A stretch of 64,000 nucleotides of DNA from Citrobacter sp. FP75 (GCF_018342065.1 NZ_JAFDOE010000004.1:419957-483956), one strand, 5' to 3'. Counted from the stretch's first letter, positions 36,112-51,496 are shown. Notes: a model not told the origin generated them from the sequence alone. A program made the numbers and translations.

Positions 36112-37941
36112 TTACTCTACGGTAACCGATTTCGCCAGGTTACGCGGCTGATCGACGTCGGTGCCTTTAATCAGCGCCACGTGATACGCCAGCAGTTGCA
36201 GCGGAACGGTATAGAAGATTGGTGCAATCACCTCTTCCACATGCGGCATCTCAATGATATGCATATTTTCATTACTGGTGAAGCCCGCATCCTGATCGGC
36301 GAAGACGTACAGTTGACCGCCACGAGCACGAACCTCTTCAATATTGGATTTAAGTTTTTCCAACAGTTCGTTGTTCGGTGCCACGACGATAACCGGCATA
36401 TCAGCATCAATCAGCGCCAGCGGACCGTGCTTCAGTTCGCCAGCAGCGTAAGCTTCCGCGTGAATATAAGAGATCTCTTTCAGCTTCAGTGCGCCTTCCA
36501 GCGCAATTGGGTACTGATCGCCACGGCCAAGGAACAGCGCATGGTGTTTGTCAGAGAAATCTTCCGCCAGGGCGGCAATGCGTTTGTCCTGAGACAGCAT
36601 CTGCTCAATACGGTTCGGCAGCGCCTGCAAACCGTGAACGATGTCATGTTCAATCGACGCATCCAGGCCTTTCAGACGAGACAATTTCGCCACCAGCATC
36701 AGCAGAACGGTCAACTGGGTGGTAAATGCTTTCGTGGAGGCCACGCCGATTTCGGTTCCGGCGTTGGTCATCATTGCCAGGTCGGATTCGCGCACCAGCG
36801 ACGATCCCGGTACGTTACAAATCGCCAGCGATCCCAGATAGCCCAGCTCTTTTGATAAGCGCAGACCCGCCAGGGTATCCGCCGTTTCACCAGACTGGGA
36901 AAGGGTGATCATCAGGCTGTTGCGACGCACGGCTGATTTGCGATAGCGGAATTCGGAGGCGATTTCCACATCACACGGAATACCCGCCAGCGATTCAAAC
37001 CAGTAGCGGGACACCATACCGGAGTTGTACGACGTACCACAGGCGATGATCTGAATATGCTCAACCTTAGACAGCATCTCGTTGGCATTCGGGCCCAGCT
37101 CGCTCAAATCCACCTCACCGTGGCTGATGCGCCCGGTCAACGTATTTTTGATCGCGTTCGGCTGTTCATAGATCTCTTTCTGCATGTAGTGGCGATAGAC
37201 ACCTTTTTCGCCCGCGTCATACTGCAGATTGGATTCAATATCCTGACGTTTCACTTCGGCGCCAGACTTATCGAAAATGGTGACTGAACGACGCGTTACT
37301 TCCGCGATATCGCCTTCTTCCAGGAAGATGAAGCGACGGGTTACCGGCAGAAGCGCCAGCTGATCGGAAGCGATAAAGTTCTCACCCATGCCCAGACCAA
37401 TCACCAGCGGGCTACCAGAACGCGCCGCCAGCAGGGTTTCCGGGTTACGGGTATCCATGATCACCGTGCCGTATGCACCGCGCAGCTGCGGGATAGTCCG
37501 CAGCACCGCTTCACGCAGAGTACCGCCCTGTTCCAGCTCCCAGTGCACCAGGTGAGCAATCACTTCGGTGTCGGTTTCTGAAACGAAGGTGTAACCCCGA
37601 GTCTTCAGCATTTCACGCAGCGGTTCATGGTTTTCGATGATACCGTTATGTACCACCACAATGTGTTCAGAAACATGCGGATGCGCGTTCGCTTCTGAAG
37701 GTTCGCCGTGAGTTGCCCAACGAGTGTGAGCAATACCGGTTCCACCATGTAACGGATGCTCTTCCGCAGCCGCGGTAAGCATCTGTACTTTACCCAGACG
37801 ACGCAGACGGGTCATTTTGCCTTCAGCATCGACAACTGCCAGACCGGCAGAGTCATAACCACGATATTCCAGACGACGTAAACCTTCGAGAAGGATTTCA
37901 GCAACATCACGCTGCGCGATAGCGCCAACAATTCCACACAT
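36112..37941 (-). CDS. glmS: Glucosamine-6-phosphate synthase GlmS
   Basis: 609 residues. It makes glucosamine-6-phosphate from fructose-6-phosphate and glutamine, the first step to UDP-GlcNAc. Catalytic Cys2 follows Met1 (MCGIVGA). The N-terminal glutamine amidotransferase domain runs to about 240. Two SIS sugar-isomerase domains follow (CGTSYNSG near 301, SQSGETADT near 348), and the C-terminus is the conserved LAKSVTVE. In E. coli the mRNA is processed from glmUS and activated by the sRNA GlmZ; here the leader is longer and holds an ERIC repeat. Confidence 0.98.
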   Translation of the reverse strand: MCGIVGAIAQRDVAEILLEGLRRLEYRGYDSAGLAVVDAEGKMTRLRRLGKVQMLTAAAEEHPLHGGTGIAHTRWATHGEPSEANAHPHVSEHIVVVHNGIIENHEPLREMLKTRGYTFVSETDTEVIAHLVHWELEQGGTLREAVLRTIPQLRGAYGTVIMDTRNPETLLAARSGSPLVIGLGMGENFIASDQLALLPVTRRFIFLEEGDIAEVTRRSVTIFDKSGAEVKRQDIESNLQYDAGEKGVYRHYMQKEIYEQPNAIKNTLTGRISHGEVDLSELGPNANEMLSKVEHIQIIACGTSYNSGMVSRYWFESLAGIPCDVEIASEFRYRKSAVRRNSLMITLSQSGETADTLAGLRLSKELGYLGSLAICNVPGSSLVRESDLAMMTNAGTEIGVASTKAFTTQLTVLLMLVAKLSRLKGLDASIEHDIVHGLQALPNRIEQMLSQDKRIAALAEDFSDKHHALFLGRGDQYPIALEGALKLKEISYIHAEAYAAGELKHGPLALIDADMPVIVVAPNNELLEKLKSNIEEVRARGGQLYVFADQDAGFTSNENMHIIEMPHVEEVIAPIFYTVPLQLLAYHVALIKGTDVDQPRNLAKSVTVE

Positions 37942-38255
37942 ATTTTTTGATTCCGAATTTAGGCATTATGCCTGTCGTTGTCGGTCAACCTGTTTCCCCT
38001 TCGTCTTTCACTCCGTAGCTGCGTTGGCTACGCTTGCTCACTACGGTCACTTACTTTAGTAAGCTCCCGTAGATTCCCAAGCTTGCCGCCTTGCTACAGC
38101 GCGAAATACTTTGGGTAATACCCGTATTCCGGGCGCCCCGAGCCTTGTAGAGAGTGGGGTTATTTTTATAGGTACTGCTTTGGGCGGGAGATATATATTT
38201 ACCTCCTCAGCCCATATCTGCCGGATGAGCGCTAACGCCACCCGACAAAAATTGA
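37942..38255 (-). promoter_or_regulatory. glmU-glmS intercistronic leader
   Basis: 314 bases between glmU and glmS, transcribed leftward. It contains a degenerate REP-like unit next to the glmU stop (about 38218-38246), an ERIC element (37995-38120), and a short hairpin AGGCAT/ATGCCT just before glmS. No clear Shine-Dalgarno is exposed ahead of the glmS ATG, in keeping with an sRNA-activated gene. I could not fix the GlmZ pairing site or RNase E cut by eye. Confidence 0.6.
37995..38120. repeat. ERIC (intergenic repeat unit) between glmU and glmS
   Basis: A 126-bp element matching the enterobacterial ERIC consensus, including GCGTTGGCTACGC, GCTCAC, CACTTACTTTAGTAAGCTCC and GCTTGCCGCCTT. The central hairpin arms read CTACGG / CCGTAG instead of the usual CCCCAG / CTGGGG, so both arms changed together and pairing is kept. 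It sits inside the glmUS transcript. Confidence 0.9.
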
Positions 38256-39626
38256 TTACTTCTTCTTCACCGGACGCTGCCAGCCCTGTTTATGGACCTG
38301 CGGTACACGGCTTAAAACCAGTTCGTTATCGGCGACATTACGCGTTACGGTGGTCCCGGCGGCAATAGTCGCGCCTTTGCCCACAGTGACAGGTGCCACC
38401 AGCTGAGTATCGGAACCGACAAACACATCGTCACCAATAATGGTTTTAAACTTATTGGCACCATCGTAGTTGCAGGTAATCGTTCCCGCACCGATGTTCA
38501 CGTTATCGCCAATTTCTGCATCGCCGAGATACGTCAAATGACCGGCTTTGGAGCCTTTACCCAGGCGCGCTTTTTTCATTTCGACGAAGTTACCCACGTG
38601 CGCGCCTTCCTGCAGCTCAGCACCCGGGCGCAAACGCGCAAACGGACCGATAGTACATGCCGCGTCCAGGCGTGCATCTTCCACTACGCTGTACGGGCTA
38701 AGCTCACAGTCATCACCAATCACGCTGTTTTTGATGATGCAGCCAGCACCAATCTTGACGCGATCGCCTAGGGTCACGTTACCTTCAATGATAACGTTAG
38801 TATCAATTTCAACATCGCGCCCGTGAATAAGCGTACCGCGTAAATCAAAACGTGCAGGATCGCGCAACATTACGCCGGCCAGCAGCAGTTTTTCTGCCTG
38901 CTCGGACTGATAAACACGCTCCAGACGGGAAAGCTGAAGGCGGTTATTCACCCCTTCCGTTTCGCTAATACGTGCCGGATGCACCGCAGCAATCTCACGC
39001 CCTTCATGATATGCCATCGCAATAATATCGGTGATGTAGTATTCACCTTGCGCATTATTATTGGTGAGTTTTGCCAGCCAGCGCTTCATATCAGCGCCGT
39101 TGGCAATCAGGATGCCGGTGTTGATTTCCTGGATCTGGCGCTGCTCGTCGGTAGCATCTTTGTGCTCGACGATGCCGGTGACGTTGCCGTTTTCACGCGT
39201 AATACGCCCGTAGCCGGTTGGGTCATCCAGGTTCACCGTTAACAAACCGATACCGCCCTGCGGTTTCGCATCGCGCAGGCGCTGTAAAGTGTCGGTGGAG
39301 ATGAGCGGAACATCGCCATAAAGCATCAAAATGTCTTCGTCATCACCAAAGAATGGCGCCGCCTGCTGCATAGCATGACCCGTACCTAACTGCTCTGCCT
39401 GCAGAACCCAGTTCAGGTTGCCATCTTTCAGCGTCTGCTTCAGCAAATCACCACCGTGTCCGTAGACCAGATGTACGTGGGTTGCGCCTAATTCATTAGC
39501 AGCATCAATGACATGCTGGACCATCGATTTTCCCGCGAGGGTGTGCAGCACTTTAGGGAGTTCGGAATACATACGTGTGCCTTTGCCTGCGGCAAGGATC
39601 ACGACGCTCATAGCACTATTCAACAT
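38256..39626 (-). CDS. glmU: GlmU, bifunctional GlcN-1-P acetyltransferase / GlcNAc-1-P uridyltransferase
   Basis: 456 residues, same as E. coli. It makes UDP-GlcNAc for peptidoglycan and LPS. The N-terminal pyrophosphorylase domain carries LAAGKGTRM at 11-19. The C-terminal left-handed beta-helix has hexapeptide repeats from about 250, with the acetyltransferase His in the [23 protein letters not shown] segment near 345-370. It is co-oriented with glmS. Confidence 0.98.
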   Translation of the reverse strand: MLNSAMSVVILAAGKGTRMYSELPKVLHTLAGKSMVQHVIDAANELGATHVHLVYGHGGDLLKQTLKDGNLNWVLQAEQLGTGHAMQQAAPFFGDDEDILMLYGDVPLISTDTLQRLRDAKPQGGIGLLTVNLDDPTGYGRITRENGNVTGIVEHKDATDEQRQIQEINTGILIANGADMKRWLAKLTNNNAQGEYYITDIIAMAYHEGREIAAVHPARISETEGVNNRLQLSRLERVYQSEQAEKLLLAGVMLRDPARFDLRGTLIHGRDVEIDTNVIIEGNVTLGDRVKIGAGCIIKNSVIGDDCELSPYSVVEDARLDAACTIGPFARLRPGAELQEGAHVGNFVEMKKARLGKGSKAGHLTYLGDAEIGDNVNIGAGTITCNYDGANKFKTIIGDDVFVGSDTQLVAPVTVGKGATIAAGTTVTRNVADNELVLSRVPQVHKQGWQRPVKKK

Positions 39627-40005
39627 ACACGTCCTGACTGTAATTTAAGAACGAATTTATACCGTTTCACATTGAAAATACTACATTTTTTTCATCGTGA
39701 AATGGACCGAAGATAAAACGTTCAATAGGGGAAATTACCTATCGTTTAATCCACTATTTTCGTCTATATATGCGCCTTTTGTCTCAACAAAAACAGAAGA
39801 CTGCTCTTATTAAAGCCTTAGGTTAATGTTTTTGCTATTTTTTTGCCGCATGAATAAAGAATTGAAGCAATAAAGCGCGATTATATTTATGTGATTCAGT
39901 AGACGTCGAAAAGCGGATAAGACCAATTTGGTCTTGAGGGGTAAAGAACGAAGATAAAAAAAACCAGCCTGAAATCAGACTGGTTTTTGTGTTTTCAAGC
40001 CGGTG
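39627..40005 (-). promoter_or_regulatory. atpC-glmU spacer: glmU promoter region
   Basis: 379 AT-rich bases. Near glmU an imperfect palindrome TTTCATCGTGAAA (39690-39702) has the look of a NagC/Mlc-type operator, and glmU is NagC-activated in E. coli; the match is weak. At the right end is the atp terminator. No gene is apparent. Confidence 0.45.
39955..39990 (-). terminator. Terminator of the atp operon
   Basis: On the minus strand AAACCAG ... CTGGTTT forms a stem followed by eight T, about 15 bases after atpC. Confidence 0.9.
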
Positions 40006-40425
40006 TTACATCGCTTTTTTGGTCAACTCGATAACGCGCAGTTTGGCGATCGCTTTGGCCAGTTCCGCAGATGCCTGAGCGTAATCCACGTCACCATGAG
40101 AGCTTTTAATGTGCTCTTCAGCCTTACGTTTCGCTTCCAGGGCTCTCGCTTCATCGAGATCCTGCCCGCGAATCGCGGTATCAGCCAGTACGGTCACGTT
40201 GCCAGGCTGCACTTCAAGAATGCCGCCGGACAGATAGATAAACTCTTCATGACCGAACTGTTTAACGATGCGGATCATACCAGGCTTAATGGCGGTGAGC
40301 AGCGGTGCGTGACCCGGGAAAATCCCCAGTTCACCTTCACTACCCGTTACCTGGATTTTTTCGACCAGACCAGAGAACATTTGTTGCTCTGCGCTGACGA
40401 CGTCCAGGTGGTAAGTCATTGCCAT
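40006..40425 (-). CDS. atpC: ATP synthase epsilon subunit
   Basis: 139 residues. Central-stalk subunit that couples rotation and inhibits ATP hydrolysis through its C-terminal helices. The N-terminal beta-sandwich ([19 protein letters not shown]) and the C-terminal helical hairpin (residues about 90-139) are as in E. coli. It is the last gene of the atp operon, 20 bases after atpD. Confidence 0.98.
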   Translation of the reverse strand: MAMTYHLDVVSAEQQMFSGLVEKIQVTGSEGELGIFPGHAPLLTAIKPGMIRIVKQFGHEEFIYLSGGILEVQPGNVTVLADTAIRGQDLDEARALEAKRKAEEHIKSSHGDVDYAQASAELAKAIAKLRVIELTKKAM

Positions 40426-40445
40426 ATCACCCTCCGATTAAGGCG

Positions 40446-42718
<2,273 letters not shown>

Positions 42719-42768
42719 GAGCTTCTCCTCAATGCCTTGCGGTCCGTCCTAAGACAGACCGCCAGACG

Positions 42769-44310
42769 TTACCAGGACTGGGTTGCTTTGAAGGAATCGA
42801 GGATAGCTTTCAGCTTACCTTCGATTTCATCGTTATAGCCACCGGACTGGTTAATCTCTTGCATCAGCGGAGCGTGGTCACGGTCGACGTAAGCCAGCAG
42901 AGCAGCTTCGAAACTACCGATCTTCGCCAGTTCCACATCTTCGAGGTAACCGCGTTCAGCCGCAAACAGCACTACACCCTGTTGTGCAACAGACATTGGG
43001 GCATACTGTTTCTGCTTCAGCAGTTCAGTTACTTTCTGACCATGGCTCAGCTGCTTACGCGTAGCTTCATCCAGGTCGGAAGCGAACTGAGAAAACGCGG
43101 CCAGTTCACGATACTGTGCCAGTGCGGTACGAATACCACCGGACAGTTTCTTGATGATCTTGGTCTGCGCTGCGCCACCTACACGAGATACGGAGATACC
43201 CGGGTTAACTGCCGGACGAATACCGGAGTTGAACAGGTTGGTTTCCAGGAAGATCTGACCATCGGTAATGGAGATTACGTTGGTCGGAACGAACGCAGAA
43301 ACGTCACCCGCCTGAGTTTCGATAATCGGCAGAGCGGTCAGGGAGCCGGTTTTACCTTTAACTTCACCATTGGTGAATTTCTCAACGTATTCCGCGTTAA
43401 CGCGGGATGCGCGCTCCAGCAGACGGGAGTGGAGGTAAAATACGTCGCCCGGGAATGCTTCACGTCCTGGCGGACGACGGAGCAGCAGGGAAACCTGACG
43501 GTAAGCAACAGCCTGTTTGGACAGGTCATCGTAAACGATCAGCGCATCTTCACCGCGGTCGCGGAAGTATTCGCCCATTGCGCAACCGGCATACGGCGCC
43601 AGGTATTGCAGTGCAGCGGATTCAGACGCGGTAGCCACAACAACGATAGTGTTGGACAGTGCGCCGTGTTCTTCCAGTTTACGAACCACGTTAGAAATGG
43701 TGGACGCTTTCTGGCCGATAGCCACGTACACGCATTTGATGCCGGAGTCACGCTGGTTGATGATCGCATCGATTGCCATCGCGGTTTTACCGGTCTGACG
43801 GTCACCGATGATCAGCTCACGCTGACCACGTCCGATTGGGATCATGGCATCAACGGATTTATAACCGGTCTGCACCGGCTGATCGACGGACTGACGTTCG
43901 ATTACGCCCGGTGCGATAACTTCGATTGGCGAGAAGCCATCGTTATCAACCGGACCTTTACCGTCGATTGGGGAACCCAGAGTGTTCACCACACGACCCA
44001 GCAGGCCACGGCCTACCGGAACTTCAAGGATACGACCCGTACACTTAACCTTCATGCCTTCGGCGAGGTCAGCGTATGGACCCATCACAACTGCACCTAC
44101 GGAGTCGCGCTCCAGGTTCAGTGCGATAGCGTAACGGTTACCCGGCAGGGAAATCATCTCACCCTGCATACAATCGGCAAGGCCGTGGATGCGGATAACA
44201 CCGTCACTTACAGAAACAATAGTACCTTCGTTATGAGCTTCGCTCACAACACTGAACTGAGCAATGCGCTGCTTGATCAGTTCGCTGATTTCGGTGGAAT
44301 TCAGTTGCAT
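42769..44310 (-). CDS. atpA: ATP synthase alpha subunit
   Basis: 513 residues. Non-catalytic nucleotide-binding F1 subunit. Walker [10 protein letters not shown] near 169, the arginine-finger segment in the [17 protein letters not shown] region near 365-380, and the N-terminal peptide that contacts delta. Length matches E. coli. Confidence 0.99.
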   Translation of the reverse strand: MQLNSTEISELIKQRIAQFSVVSEAHNEGTIVSVSDGVIRIHGLADCMQGEMISLPGNRYAIALNLERDSVGAVVMGPYADLAEGMKVKCTGRILEVPVGRGLLGRVVNTLGSPIDGKGPVDNDGFSPIEVIAPGVIERQSVDQPVQTGYKSVDAMIPIGRGQRELIIGDRQTGKTAMAIDAIINQRDSGIKCVYVAIGQKASTISNVVRKLEEHGALSNTIVVVATASESAALQYLAPYAGCAMGEYFRDRGEDALIVYDDLSKQAVAYRQVSLLLRRPPGREAFPGDVFYLHSRLLERASRVNAEYVEKFTNGEVKGKTGSLTALPIIETQAGDVSAFVPTNVISITDGQIFLETNLFNSGIRPAVNPGISVSRVGGAAQTKIIKKLSGGIRTALAQYRELAAFSQFASDLDEATRKQLSHGQKVTELLKQKQYAPMSVAQQGVVLFAAERGYLEDVELAKIGSFEAALLAYVDRDHAPLMQEINQSGGYNDEIEGKLKAILDSFKATQSW

Positions 44311-44322
44311 GCTCCAGTCCCC

Positions 44323-44856
44323 TTAAGACTGCAAGACGTCTGCAAGGCGCTCAAGACGGCCGCGTACGCTGCCATCAATGACCATATCACCCGCACGGAT
44401 GATTACGCCTGCCATTACAGACTTATCGATTTTGCAATTCAGCTTAACTTTGCGTGACAGACGTTTTTCCATCGCTGCGCTAATCTTCGCAAGCTGTTCA
44501 TCACTCAGCGCATTGGCAGAAGTGACTTCTACCTCAGAGATAGCCTCACTGGCTGCACGCAGGTGAATAAACTGCTCAAGAACATCCGGGAGCGCATTCA
44601 GACGATTATTTTCAGCCATCACCTTAATCAGGTTTTGGCCGCTTTCGTCCAGCTGCTCACCGCAGACTGCGATAAACGACTCAGCGAGCGTTTCCGGCGC
44701 CAGCGCGCCAGAGAGAAGCTCTGCCATTTGTTCGTTTTTCGTCACCTCAGCGGCAAACGTCAGCATATCCTGCCAACGGTCAACGCTTTGGTGCTCAACG
44801 GCAAAGTCAAAAGCTGCTTTGGCGTAGGGGCGAGCTACCGTAATAAATTCAGACAT
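44323..44856 (-). CDS. atpH: ATP synthase delta subunit
   Basis: 177 residues. Peripheral-stalk subunit joining F1 alpha to the b dimer. The N-terminal helical bundle starts [17 protein letters not shown], and the C-terminal signature includes [18 protein letters not shown]. It lies 12 bases before atpA. Confidence 0.98.
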   Translation of the reverse strand: MSEFITVARPYAKAAFDFAVEHQSVDRWQDMLTFAAEVTKNEQMAELLSGALAPETLAESFIAVCGEQLDESGQNLIKVMAENNRLNALPDVLEQFIHLRAASEAISEVEVTSANALSDEQLAKISAAMEKRLSRKVKLNCKIDKSVMAGVIIRAGDMVIDGSVRGRLERLADVLQS

Positions 44857-44870
44857 CAGCCCCTCCCTCC

Positions 44871-45341
44871 TTACAGTTCAGCGACAAGTTTGTCCACGAT
44901 GTCGCTGTTAGCAGCTTCATCCACGGAACGTTCGATGATCTTCTCGGCGCCAGCAACAGCCAGGATAGCGACTTGCTTACGCAGTTCTTCGCGAGCACGT
45001 TTACGCTCGGCGTCAATTTCCGCCTGCGCCTGTGCCACGATTTTAGTACGTTCCTGCTCTGCTTCAGTTTTGGCTTCGTCCAGGATCTGAGCGCGACGTT
45101 TATTCGCCTGCTCGATGATTACCTGAGCTTCCGCCTTCGCTTTTTTCAGCTGGTCGGTCGCGCTGGCCTTTGCAAGGTCAAGATCCTTATGTGCTCGTTC
45201 CGCAGAAGCAAGACCGTCAGCAATTTCTTTCTGACGTTTTTCGATGGCTGCCATTAACGGCGGCCATACGTACTTCATGCAGAACAGAACGAACAGGACA
45301 AACGCGATGGCCTGGCCGAGGATTGTTGCGTTAAGATTCAC
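44871..45341 (-). CDS. atpF: ATP synthase b subunit
   Basis: 156 residues. One N-terminal transmembrane helix ([20 protein letters not shown]) is followed by a long charged coiled coil that dimerises as the outer stalk. The start has Asn-Leu-Asn-Ala-Thr as in E. coli. Confidence 0.98.
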   Translation of the reverse strand: MNLNATILGQAIAFVLFVLFCMKYVWPPLMAAIEKRQKEIADGLASAERAHKDLDLAKASATDQLKKAKAEAQVIIEQANKRRAQILDEAKTEAEQERTKIVAQAQAEIDAERKRAREELRKQVAILAVAGAEKIIERSVDEAANSDIVDKLVAEL

Positions 45342-45389
45342 AGCACAATGCCTCTATCTAGTTAACGTTCTGATATTGCTCTTAATTCA

Positions 45390-45669
<280 letters not shown>

Positions 45670-45686
45670 GTAGTAGTGTTGGTAAA

Positions 45687-46890
<1,204 letters not shown>

Positions 46891-47505
46891 CACGTTATTA
46901 CTCCTGCTCCCTTCGAGGTATGCCGCGTGTCGTATAAAACGTTCTTTATGGCTTAGAGTCAAGCATCAAAAAGCGGACAAATTATACGGTGCGCCTTCGT
47001 GATTTCAAACAATAAGTAGCTAAAAAGTGAATAAATGTTTAAATATTTTTCTCTGGGCCACATTTATTACTTTTTGGCAAACTGTGAACGATCATGCAAA
47101 ACTGCAAACACCACGTAAACACTGGCTACAAAGCGTGCATCAGATCACATATTAAACATTTATACCTTCGCATAATTTAATTACGTGTCAAATGATGCCT
47201 TTTCATCTTTTTGATATTTAAGCCTAAATTTCGTTACTCTTTTAAAAATATCAACCAACAACAAAAAAACCACTCATTGACATTTATAATAAAAAATTAA
47301 CATAACTCAGTGGTTCTTCGGTTCTATTTTTAGCAGCCTGATATTTTCACAGTTGACTTGTTTCACTTTTAACAAAAAACGGTACGTTATAGTTATGATG
47401 CAAAACAGTAAGTCACCCGTGTAATGTAACAACATTTGACCACACGATGCCCCCTGTTTTTTAACACCTGAAGCACCGTTTTTTTTCTATTTTTTTTGAC
47501 AAATA
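46891..47505 (-). promoter_or_regulatory. rsmG-atpI spacer with the atp promoter region
   Basis: 615 very AT-rich bases, about the size of the E. coli gap. It should hold the atp promoter, but I could not choose one -10/-35 pair safely. A weak CRP-like site (CGTGC, six bases, TCACA) is at 47134-47149. An inverted repeat AACCACT (47268-47274) / AGTGGTT (47309-47315) has a long loop. No convincing gene is present. Confidence 0.5.
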
Positions 47506-48129
47506 TTAAATTTTGTTTGGCTTAATCACCACCAGATGACGTTCACCATCCAGTTGTGGGACACGCAATTTTTCAACAGATTCGACGCTAAATTCAGCGG
47601 GCAAAGAGGCAATTTCATCCGCAGGTAACACCCCTTTTAACGCATAAAAGCGTCCGTTCAGGCCGGGCAAATGATGGCACCAGGTCACCATATCGTTCAG
47701 CGAGGCAAATGCACGGCTGATCACGCCATCAAAAGGCGGATCCGAAGGAAAGTCCTCAACCCGGCTTTGTACAGGGGTGATGTTTTCCAGCTTGAGTTCG
47801 TGTTGAACCTGACGCAAAAAGCGTACGCGTTTTCCCAGACTGTCTAACAGAGTGAAATGAGCTTCAGGGCGCACAATGGAGAGCGGAATACCCGGCAGAC
47901 CAGGGCCGGTACCGACGTCAATAAAACGCTCCCCCTGCAGGTGAGGTGCGACGACAATACTGTCCAGAATATGGCGTACCAGCATGTCGTTGGGATCCCG
48001 TACCGACGTCAGGTTGTACGCTTTGTTCCATTTGTGCAGCATATCGACATACGCTATCAGCTGATTTTTCTGGTGATCGGTAAGAGAAATACCGGCGTCA
48101 GCCAGCAGACGAGAGAGTTTGTTGAGCAC
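47506..48129 (-). CDS. rsmG: RsmG (GidB), 16S rRNA m7G527 methyltransferase
   Basis: 207 residues from a GTG at 48129 with AGG eight bases upstream. SAM-binding motif [15 protein letters not shown] near 70-84; Rossmann methyltransferase fold. It methylates G527 of 16S rRNA; loss gives low-level streptomycin resistance. It is downstream of mnmG, with a repeat unit in the spacer. Confidence 0.96.
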   Translation of the reverse strand: MLNKLSRLLADAGISLTDHQKNQLIAYVDMLHKWNKAYNLTSVRDPNDMLVRHILDSIVVAPHLQGERFIDVGTGPGLPGIPLSIVRPEAHFTLLDSLGKRVRFLRQVQHELKLENITPVQSRVEDFPSDPPFDGVISRAFASLNDMVTWCHHLPGLNGRFYALKGVLPADEIASLPAEFSVESVEKLRVPQLDGERHLVVIKPNKI

Positions 48130-48198
48130 GGTCGTTACCTGTTTTAATTCCGCCGGATAACGGTTTCGCCCGATCCGACCTACAGAAGATATTTGTAG

Positions 48199-48224
48199 AC
48201 CCGGTAAGCGCAGCGCCACCGGGC
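48199..48224. repeat. Palindromic intergenic unit, copy 3
   Basis: ACCCGGTAAGCG facing CGCCACCGGGC in the mnmG-rsmG spacer, with a GTAG flank. It is the third copy of the unit seen at 17923 and 31204. Confidence 0.7.
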
Positions 48225-48237
48225 AATTTCCAACGTA

Positions 48238-50127
48238 TTAAGCACTGCGGCGCAGCATACCTTGTTTTTTCAGCCATACCAGCAAAATGGAGATGGCAGC
48301 AGGTGTCACGCCAGAAATGCGCGATGCCTGACCGATTGACACAGGTTTGTGATCGTTCAGTTTAGCAATAACTTCATTCGACAGGCCGGAGACCTGACGA
48401 TAATCCAGGGTCGCAGGCAACAGGGTGTTTTCATTACGCAGCTGTCTTTCAATTTCTTCCTGCTGTCGGGCAATATAACCCTCGTACTTAACCTGAATCT
48501 CAACCTGTTCAGCGGCCTGAGCATCGTCAAGACCAGGCGCAAACGCAGCCAGAGACGTCAGCTGCGCGTAGGTTACGTCCGGACGACGCAGCAGATCTTC
48601 ACCGCTGGCTTCACGTGACAGCGGTGTCGCCAGGTAAGCGTTCACTTCGGCAGCTGTCTCGGCTAACGGGTTCACCCAGGTCGATTTCAGGCGCTGACGT
48701 TCTTGTTCAATGCGCTCGAGTTTTTCATTGAAGCGCGCCCAACGTTCATCGTCCACCAGGCCCAGCTCACGTCCCTTTTCGGTCAGACGAAGATCGGCAT
48801 TGTCTTCACGCAGCATCAAACGGTATTCCGCGCGTGAGGTAAACATGCGGTACGGTTCTTTAGTGCCCAGCGTGCAGAGATCGTCCACCAGCACGCCAAG
48901 GTAAGCCTGAGAACGCGCTGGCGCCCAGCCTTCTTTGTCGGCTGACAGGCGAGCAGCGTTAAGACCCGCCAGCAGACCTTGTGCAGCGGCTTCTTCGTAG
49001 CCTGTTGTACCGTTGATTTGCCCGGCAAAGAACAGGCCCTGAATGAATTTGCTTTCCAGGGTGGGTTTCAGGTCGCGCGGATCGAAGAAATCATACTCAA
49101 TTGCGTAGCCAGGGCGGACGATTCGGGCGTTTTCCATCCCCTGCATTGAGCGAACAATTTGCATCTGCACATCAAACGGCAGGCTGGTGGAGATGCCATT
49201 CGGATAAATTTCGTTGGAAGTCAGTCCTTCCGGCTCGAGGAAGATCTGATGTTGGTTCCTGTCGGCAAACCGCATCACTTTGTCTTCGATCGACGGACAG
49301 TAGCGTGGGCCGATCCCTTCGATCACGCCTGCATACATCGGGCTCCGATCGAGGTTATTACGGATAACGTCATGGGTTTTCTCGTTAGTGTGCGTGATAT
49401 AACACGGCATCTGGCGCGGATGTTGAGAGACATTGCCAAGAAACGAGAAGACCGGCATTGGGTTATCACTGTTTTGCTGACCGAGCACGCTGAAATCGAT
49501 AGTGCGCGCATCAATGCGCGGCGGAGTACCTGTTTTCAGGCGGCTGACGCGCAGTGGCAGTTCACGCAAACGGCGTGACAGTGGAATAGACGGCGGATCG
49601 CCCGCACGGCCACCGCTGTAGTTGTCCAGACCGATATGTATTTTACCGTCGAGGAAAGTTCCCACGGTTAAGACCACGGCTTTGGCACGGAACTTCAGGC
49701 CCATCTGGGTCACGGCGCCGACAACACGATCGTTCTCCACAATCAGATCTTCAACTGCCTGCTGGAAGATCATCAGGTTTGGCTGATTCTCCAGCGCGGT
49801 GCGTACGGCCTGGCGATACAGGACACGATCGGCCTGAGCACGGGTGGCGCGAACTGCCGGTCCTTTGCTCGCGTTTAGTATCCTAAACTGAATGCCTGCA
49901 TGGTCGATCGCTTTGGCCATCAACCCACCGAGTGCGTCCACTTCTTTTACCAGATGTCCTTTCCCAATACCGCCGATAGCCGGGTTGCAGCTCATCTGCC
50001 CCAGAGTGTCGATATTGTGTGTCAACAGCAGGGTCTGTTGACCCATTCGCGCCGCAGCCATCGCGGCCTCGGTGCCTGCATGACCCCCGCCAATGATGAT
50101 GACGTCAAAAGGATCCTGATAAAACAT
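48238..50127 (-). CDS. mnmG: MnmG (GidA), tRNA cmnm5U34 modification FAD enzyme
   Basis: 629 residues, standard length. Rossmann FAD site [17 protein letters not shown] at 11-27. The signature [15 protein letters not shown] (about 271) and a second one with [10 protein letters not shown] near 375 are kept, as is the C-terminal helical domain that binds MnmE. It works with MnmE, also in this window. Its start faces oriC. Confidence 0.98.
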   Translation of the reverse strand: MFYQDPFDVIIIGGGHAGTEAAMAAARMGQQTLLLTHNIDTLGQMSCNPAIGGIGKGHLVKEVDALGGLMAKAIDHAGIQFRILNASKGPAVRATRAQADRVLYRQAVRTALENQPNLMIFQQAVEDLIVENDRVVGAVTQMGLKFRAKAVVLTVGTFLDGKIHIGLDNYSGGRAGDPPSIPLSRRLRELPLRVSRLKTGTPPRIDARTIDFSVLGQQNSDNPMPVFSFLGNVSQHPRQMPCYITHTNEKTHDVIRNNLDRSPMYAGVIEGIGPRYCPSIEDKVMRFADRNQHQIFLEPEGLTSNEIYPNGISTSLPFDVQMQIVRSMQGMENARIVRPGYAIEYDFFDPRDLKPTLESKFIQGLFFAGQINGTTGYEEAAAQGLLAGLNAARLSADKEGWAPARSQAYLGVLVDDLCTLGTKEPYRMFTSRAEYRLMLREDNADLRLTEKGRELGLVDDERWARFNEKLERIEQERQRLKSTWVNPLAETAAEVNAYLATPLSREASGEDLLRRPDVTYAQLTSLAAFAPGLDDAQAAEQVEIQVKYEGYIARQQEEIERQLRNENTLLPATLDYRQVSGLSNEVIAKLNDHKPVSIGQASRISGVTPAAISILLVWLKKQGMLRRSA

Positions 50128-50499
50128 GGTAATTGCCTCGCATAACGCGGTGTGAAAATGGATTGAAGCCCGGGCCGTGGATTCTACTCAACTTTAGTCG
50201 ATCGAGAAAGACCTAGGATCCTGGGTATTAAAAAGAAGATCTTTTTATTTAGAGATCTGTTTTATTGTGATCTCTTATTAGGATCGCGACTTTCTGTGGA
50301 TAAGGGCGATCCTCTGAATAAGATCAACACGTTGTGGAGGATCATTAGCTGTGAATGATCGGTGATCCTGGTCCGTATAAGCTGGGATCAAAATGAAGGG
50401 TTATACACAACTCAAAAACTGAACAACGGTTGTTCTTTGGATAACTACCGGTTGATCCAAGCTTACTACCAGAGTTATCCACACTCGATCGCACGATCT
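50128..50499. other. oriC region between mnmG and mioC
   Basis: The 372-base gap contains the chromosomal origin. The minimal origin maps to about 50216-50483. Left part: an AT-rich unwinding element with three GATC-led 13-mers (GATCTTTTTATTT, GATCTGTTTTATT, GATCTCTTATTAG). DnaA boxes: R1 TGTGGATAA 50295-50303, R2 TTATACACA 50401-50409, R3 TTTGGATAA 50436-50444, R4 TTATCCACA 50475-50483. An IHF-like site GATCAACACGTTG lies near 50323. About a dozen GATC sites occur, for Dam/SeqA control. Layout follows E. coli oriC. Confidence 0.95.
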
Positions 50500-50949
50500 T
50501 TACACATTTTTGAGTAAATTAATCCAGGATCCGAGCCAAACCTCTGCGGGATCTTCCGGAATATCGTGTTCGAGGACGTTGATCCTGAGCGTTTCGCCGA
50601 TCTGTTTTGCACCTGAAGAGGTCAGTTCAGCCTGTAATTTATCGATCGCGCCACAGAAGGTGTCGTATTCGCGGCTGCCGATACCTATTGCACCGAAACG
50701 AACCTGGGAAAGATCGGTTTTCTGAGACTGAAGTTCTTTATAGAAGGGAAGCAGGTTGTCCGGAATGTCTCCCGCTCCGTGCGTTGAGCTGATCACCAGC
50801 CAAATGCCAGAGGGTGAGAGCTCCTCTACTTGCGGGCCGTGCAAGGTTTCGGTTGAAAAACCCGCATCCTCCAGCTTTTCAGCCAGATGTTCTGCAACGT
50901 ATTCGGCACCGCCAAGGGTGCTGCCGCTGATAAGAGTAATGTCCGCCAT
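50500..50949 (-). CDS. mioC: MioC, flavodoxin-like FMN protein
   Basis: 149 residues; E. coli has 147. Flavodoxin fold with FMN phosphate loop SGSTLGGAEY at 8-17 and the flavin-stacking loops SSTHGAGDIP near 57 and GIGSREYDTFCG near 90. Linked in vitro to biotin synthase electron supply. Transcription from mioC runs toward oriC. Its stop is just past DnaA box R4. Confidence 0.95.
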   Translation of the reverse strand: MADITLISGSTLGGAEYVAEHLAEKLEDAGFSTETLHGPQVEELSPSGIWLVISSTHGAGDIPDNLLPFYKELQSQKTDLSQVRFGAIGIGSREYDTFCGAIDKLQAELTSSGAKQIGETLRINVLEHDIPEDPAEVWLGSWINLLKNV

Positions 50950-51037
50950 AAAAGCCCATCCTGATAAAGAGGGGCTATTGTACGCTGTGAACGAGCTGGG
51001 ATCTACCTGTGGAAAAATAGGGGATTAAAAAAAACGA

Positions 51038-51496
51038 TCATGGACGAATAGTACGCATAATCGGGTTCTGCAGGACGATCAGGGTTTCAGTGGACTGAAT
51101 TTCATCGATTGTTTGGATCTTGTTGATAAGTACCTGCTGTAAGGCATCGATGGATCGGCACATGACTTTAATAAAGATGCTGTAGTGGCCGGTGGTGTAA
51201 TACGCTTCGGTCACTTCATCGAGGCTTTCCAGCCTGGCCAGTGCGGACGGATAGTCCTTCGCGCTTTTCAGGATGATGCCGATAAAACAGCCAACGTCAT
51301 AACCCAGCTGTTTAGGGCTGACGTCAATGCGCGCACCGGTAATGATCCCGGCCTGCTTCATTTTTTCTACACGTACGTGGATCGTTCCCGGGCTGACGCC
51401 AAACTGTTTGGCCAGTTCTGCATAGGCGGTACGGGCATTTTCCATCAGGGCGTCAAGAATGCCGCGGTCCAGATTGTCGATCTGATAATTTTCCAT
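51038..51496 (-). CDS. asnC: AsnC, Lrp-family transcriptional regulator
   Basis: 152 residues. An N-terminal helix-turn-helix (YAELAKQFGVSPGTIHVRVEKMKQAGII) and a C-terminal RAM ligand domain. It activates asnA when asparagine is low and represses itself. It is divergent from asnA across a 151-base control region and lies upstream of mioC. Confidence 0.97.
   Translation of the reverse strand: MENYQIDNLDRGILDALMENARTAYAELAKQFGVSPGTIHVRVEKMKQAGIITGARIDVSPKQLGYDVGCFIGIILKSAKDYPSALARLESLDEVTEAYYTTGHYSIFIKVMCRSIDALQQVLINKIQTIDEIQSTETLIVLQNPIMRTIRP

Noticed and set aside
42859-44457. Long open frame antisense to atpA/atpH (532 codons)
   Set aside because: It mirrors highly expressed, codon-biased genes. 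No start signal or protein-like composition was seen.
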